Of a DNA stretch of 64,000 nucleotides, positions 62,965-64,000 are shown piece after piece. The stretch lies in contig NZ_QGTQ01000019.1 in NCBI RefSeq assembly GCF_003182255.1, forward strand, positions 33,343 through 97,342. The letters are read 5' to 3'. The position numbers were made by a program, and so were the translations under genes. Origin of the DNA: Paenibacillus cellulosilyticus (GTDB lineage Bacteria; Bacillota; Bacilli; Paenibacillales; Paenibacillaceae). Every line of letters begins with the position of its first letter. Positions within the stretch are counted from its first letter, which is position 1. A model generated the notes under the pieces. It worked only from the letters and a program-made list of their open reading frames with translations. It was not told the origin of the DNA and did no database searches.

Positions 62965-63170
62965 GCAGGGGCTTCGGCCCCTGCGACCCCGCTGATGGTG
63001 TAGGGGCTGCGCCCCTTGGAACCCGCTGGAGATATAGGGGCTGCGCCCCTTTGGAAACCCGCTGGAGACATAGGGGCTGCGCCCCTTTGGAAACCCGCTG
63101 GAGACATAGGGCTGCGCCCTTTGGAAACCCGCTGGAGACATAGGGCTGCGCCCTTTGGAAACCCGCTTTT
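62965..63170. repeat. Tandem array of GGGGCTGCGCCCC hairpins
   Basis: Five to six units of 34-36 bases, each AGGGGCTGCGCCCCTTTGGA followed by AACCCGCTGGAGACAT; unit starts near 63001, 63035, 63071, 63107 and 63141, with a diverged unit at 62965. Later units shorten to GGGCTGCGCCC. It starts just upstream of fadN. Apparent short frames on both strands are repeat artefacts. Confidence 0.85.
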
Positions 63171-63184
63171 TACATACTTAAATC

Positions 63185-63480
63185 CAACATTTCTACCCGC
63201 CTAAATCCTCCCTGCTAGGGAGGACCCCATGGGGCTCCCGCCCCCTGGACCCCGGAAGGTTGGTGGTGGCGAGACTGCGATGGAAGTGAGATACTGCGTG
63301 CTTGGGGTCGCGTGCCCCTTTGGGGCATAGCTTTCTTTCGTGCAATTTCTACCCACCCAAACCAACATTTCTGCCCGCCTAAATCCTCCCTGCTAGGGAG
63401 GACCCCATGGGGCTTCCGCCCCCTGGACCCCGGAAGGTTGGTGGTGACGGGACTGCGAGGGGGGCGAGATACTGCGAGGT
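63185..63480. repeat. 178-bp direct duplication
   Basis: The segment from CAACATTTCTACCCGCCTAA at 63185 recurs at 63363 (offset 178). Both copies contain the CCTCCCTGCTAGGGAGG hairpin and CCCCATGGGGCT. The second copy is partial. Confidence 0.8.
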
Positions 63481-63482
63481 TG

Positions 63483-64000
63483 GAGACGCTTGCCCCCGAT
63501 GGGACTTAGCTTTCGTTCGTGCGTCCTTGCTAGGGGCTGCCCTCCTTGAACTTCTGCAGTGTTTCTTGCTGTAACGAACCACAGCGACGCTAATGACCTC
63601 TGAAAAGCTCGATTTGAGATGTAACGGACTCAGCAGCCGCTATTTGACTGGAAATCGAGCTTCATACGAGAAAATCCAGCATATAAGCGCATTTGGGTTC
63701 GTTAGAATTTCTCGGTAGTTGATTGGCTGCGATTAGCGTCCCTTCAGTCCGTTAGAATGGTGGCGGGAGACGCTTGCCCCCGGTGGGACTTAGCTTTCGT
63801 TCGAGCGTCCTTGCTAGGGGCTGCCCTCCTTGAACTTCTGCAGTGTTTCTTGCTGTAACGAACCACAGCGACGCTAATGACCTCTGAAAAGCTCGATTTG
63901 AGATGTAACGGACTCAGCAGCCGCTATTTGACTGGAAATCGAGCTTCATACGAGAAAATCCAGCATATAAGCGCATTTGGGTTCGTTAGAATTTCTCGGC
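63483..64000. repeat. 284-bp tandem duplication, cut by window end
   Basis: The segment starting GAGACGCTTGCCCC at 63483 recurs at 63767 (offset 284) with only a few base differences (CGATGG/CGGTGG, TTCGTGCG/TTCGAGCG) over more than 230 bases. The unit includes TGTAACGAACC, TGTAACGGACT and CGTTAGAAT phrases. No credible coding frame. Confidence 0.88.

Noticed and set aside
62953..63204. Short frames over the GGGGCTGCGCCCC array
   Set aside because: Low-complexity translations on both strands of a tandem repeat; no start signals.

Overview
The window looks like a chromosomal segment of a spore-forming, moderately GC-rich Firmicute, most like Paenibacillus or a close Paenibacillaceae relative. 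The reasons are AGGAGG-type ribosome binding sites before almost every gene, AraR, CsoR and IclR regulators of Bacillus type, a YneF/DUF402/Map/FadN gene set typical of Bacilli, and numerous GC-rich hairpin repeats between genes. No rRNA, tRNA, phage, IS transposase or CRISPR array was recognised. The content is mostly housekeeping and accessory metabolism.

Layout. 1-5.3 kb: 3' part of aconitase, a LysR regulator divergent from a dapA-like gene, a 51-bp hairpin repeat array, and an IclR regulator. 5.5-16 kb: a membrane-anchored hydrolase, a superoxide dismutase fused to an N-terminal helical domain, an orphan Fur box, folE, yneF, queG, an rnhA broken by an in-frame stop, signal peptidase I, a DUF402 phosphatase, an acetyltransferase, sodA, a Pro/Gly-rich coat-like protein and an FMN reductase. 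16-21.5 kb: HtrA-like protease with a zinc-ribbon membrane protein, an Rrf2 regulator, and araD/araR with AraR boxes. 21.5-26.7 kb: a copper cluster (csoR, copA, a His/Met-rich lipoprotein, copZ). 26.7-33 kb: galU, an OmpR-type two-component system, trxB, small genes and a D-2-hydroxyacid dehydrogenase.

33-40 kb: a second 51-bp hairpin array, an ABC-F ATPase, a DUF3153-like lipoprotein, and a GAF/response regulator/PAS-kinase set. 40-46 kb: an anaerobic fermentation cluster (adhE, pflB, pflA). 46-53 kb: fumC, eda, map, a secreted GH43 arabinanase and metNIQ. 53-63 kb: a glycosyltransferase, small genes, a thioesterase and a complete fatty-acid beta-oxidation group (fadN-fadA-fadE-acyl-CoA ligase). 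The right end (62.9-64 kb) is non-coding tandem repeats.

Connections. The arabinanase releases arabinose oligomers and araD/AraR handle arabinose catabolism. The copper genes form a sensor-pump-chaperone set. The adhE/pflBA genes beside a redox-type GAF/PAS two-component system suggest control by oxygen or electron acceptors.

The most unusual items are two arrays of the same GAGGCG hairpin at an identical 51-bp period but with unrelated spacers, a more degenerate array of similar spacing inside the copper cluster, a metN that appears to start at CTG, the in-frame stop in rnhA, and a consensus Fur box with a possible small RNA carrying an anti-Shine-Dalgarno motif. I found no gene cluster that I would call a new biological system.
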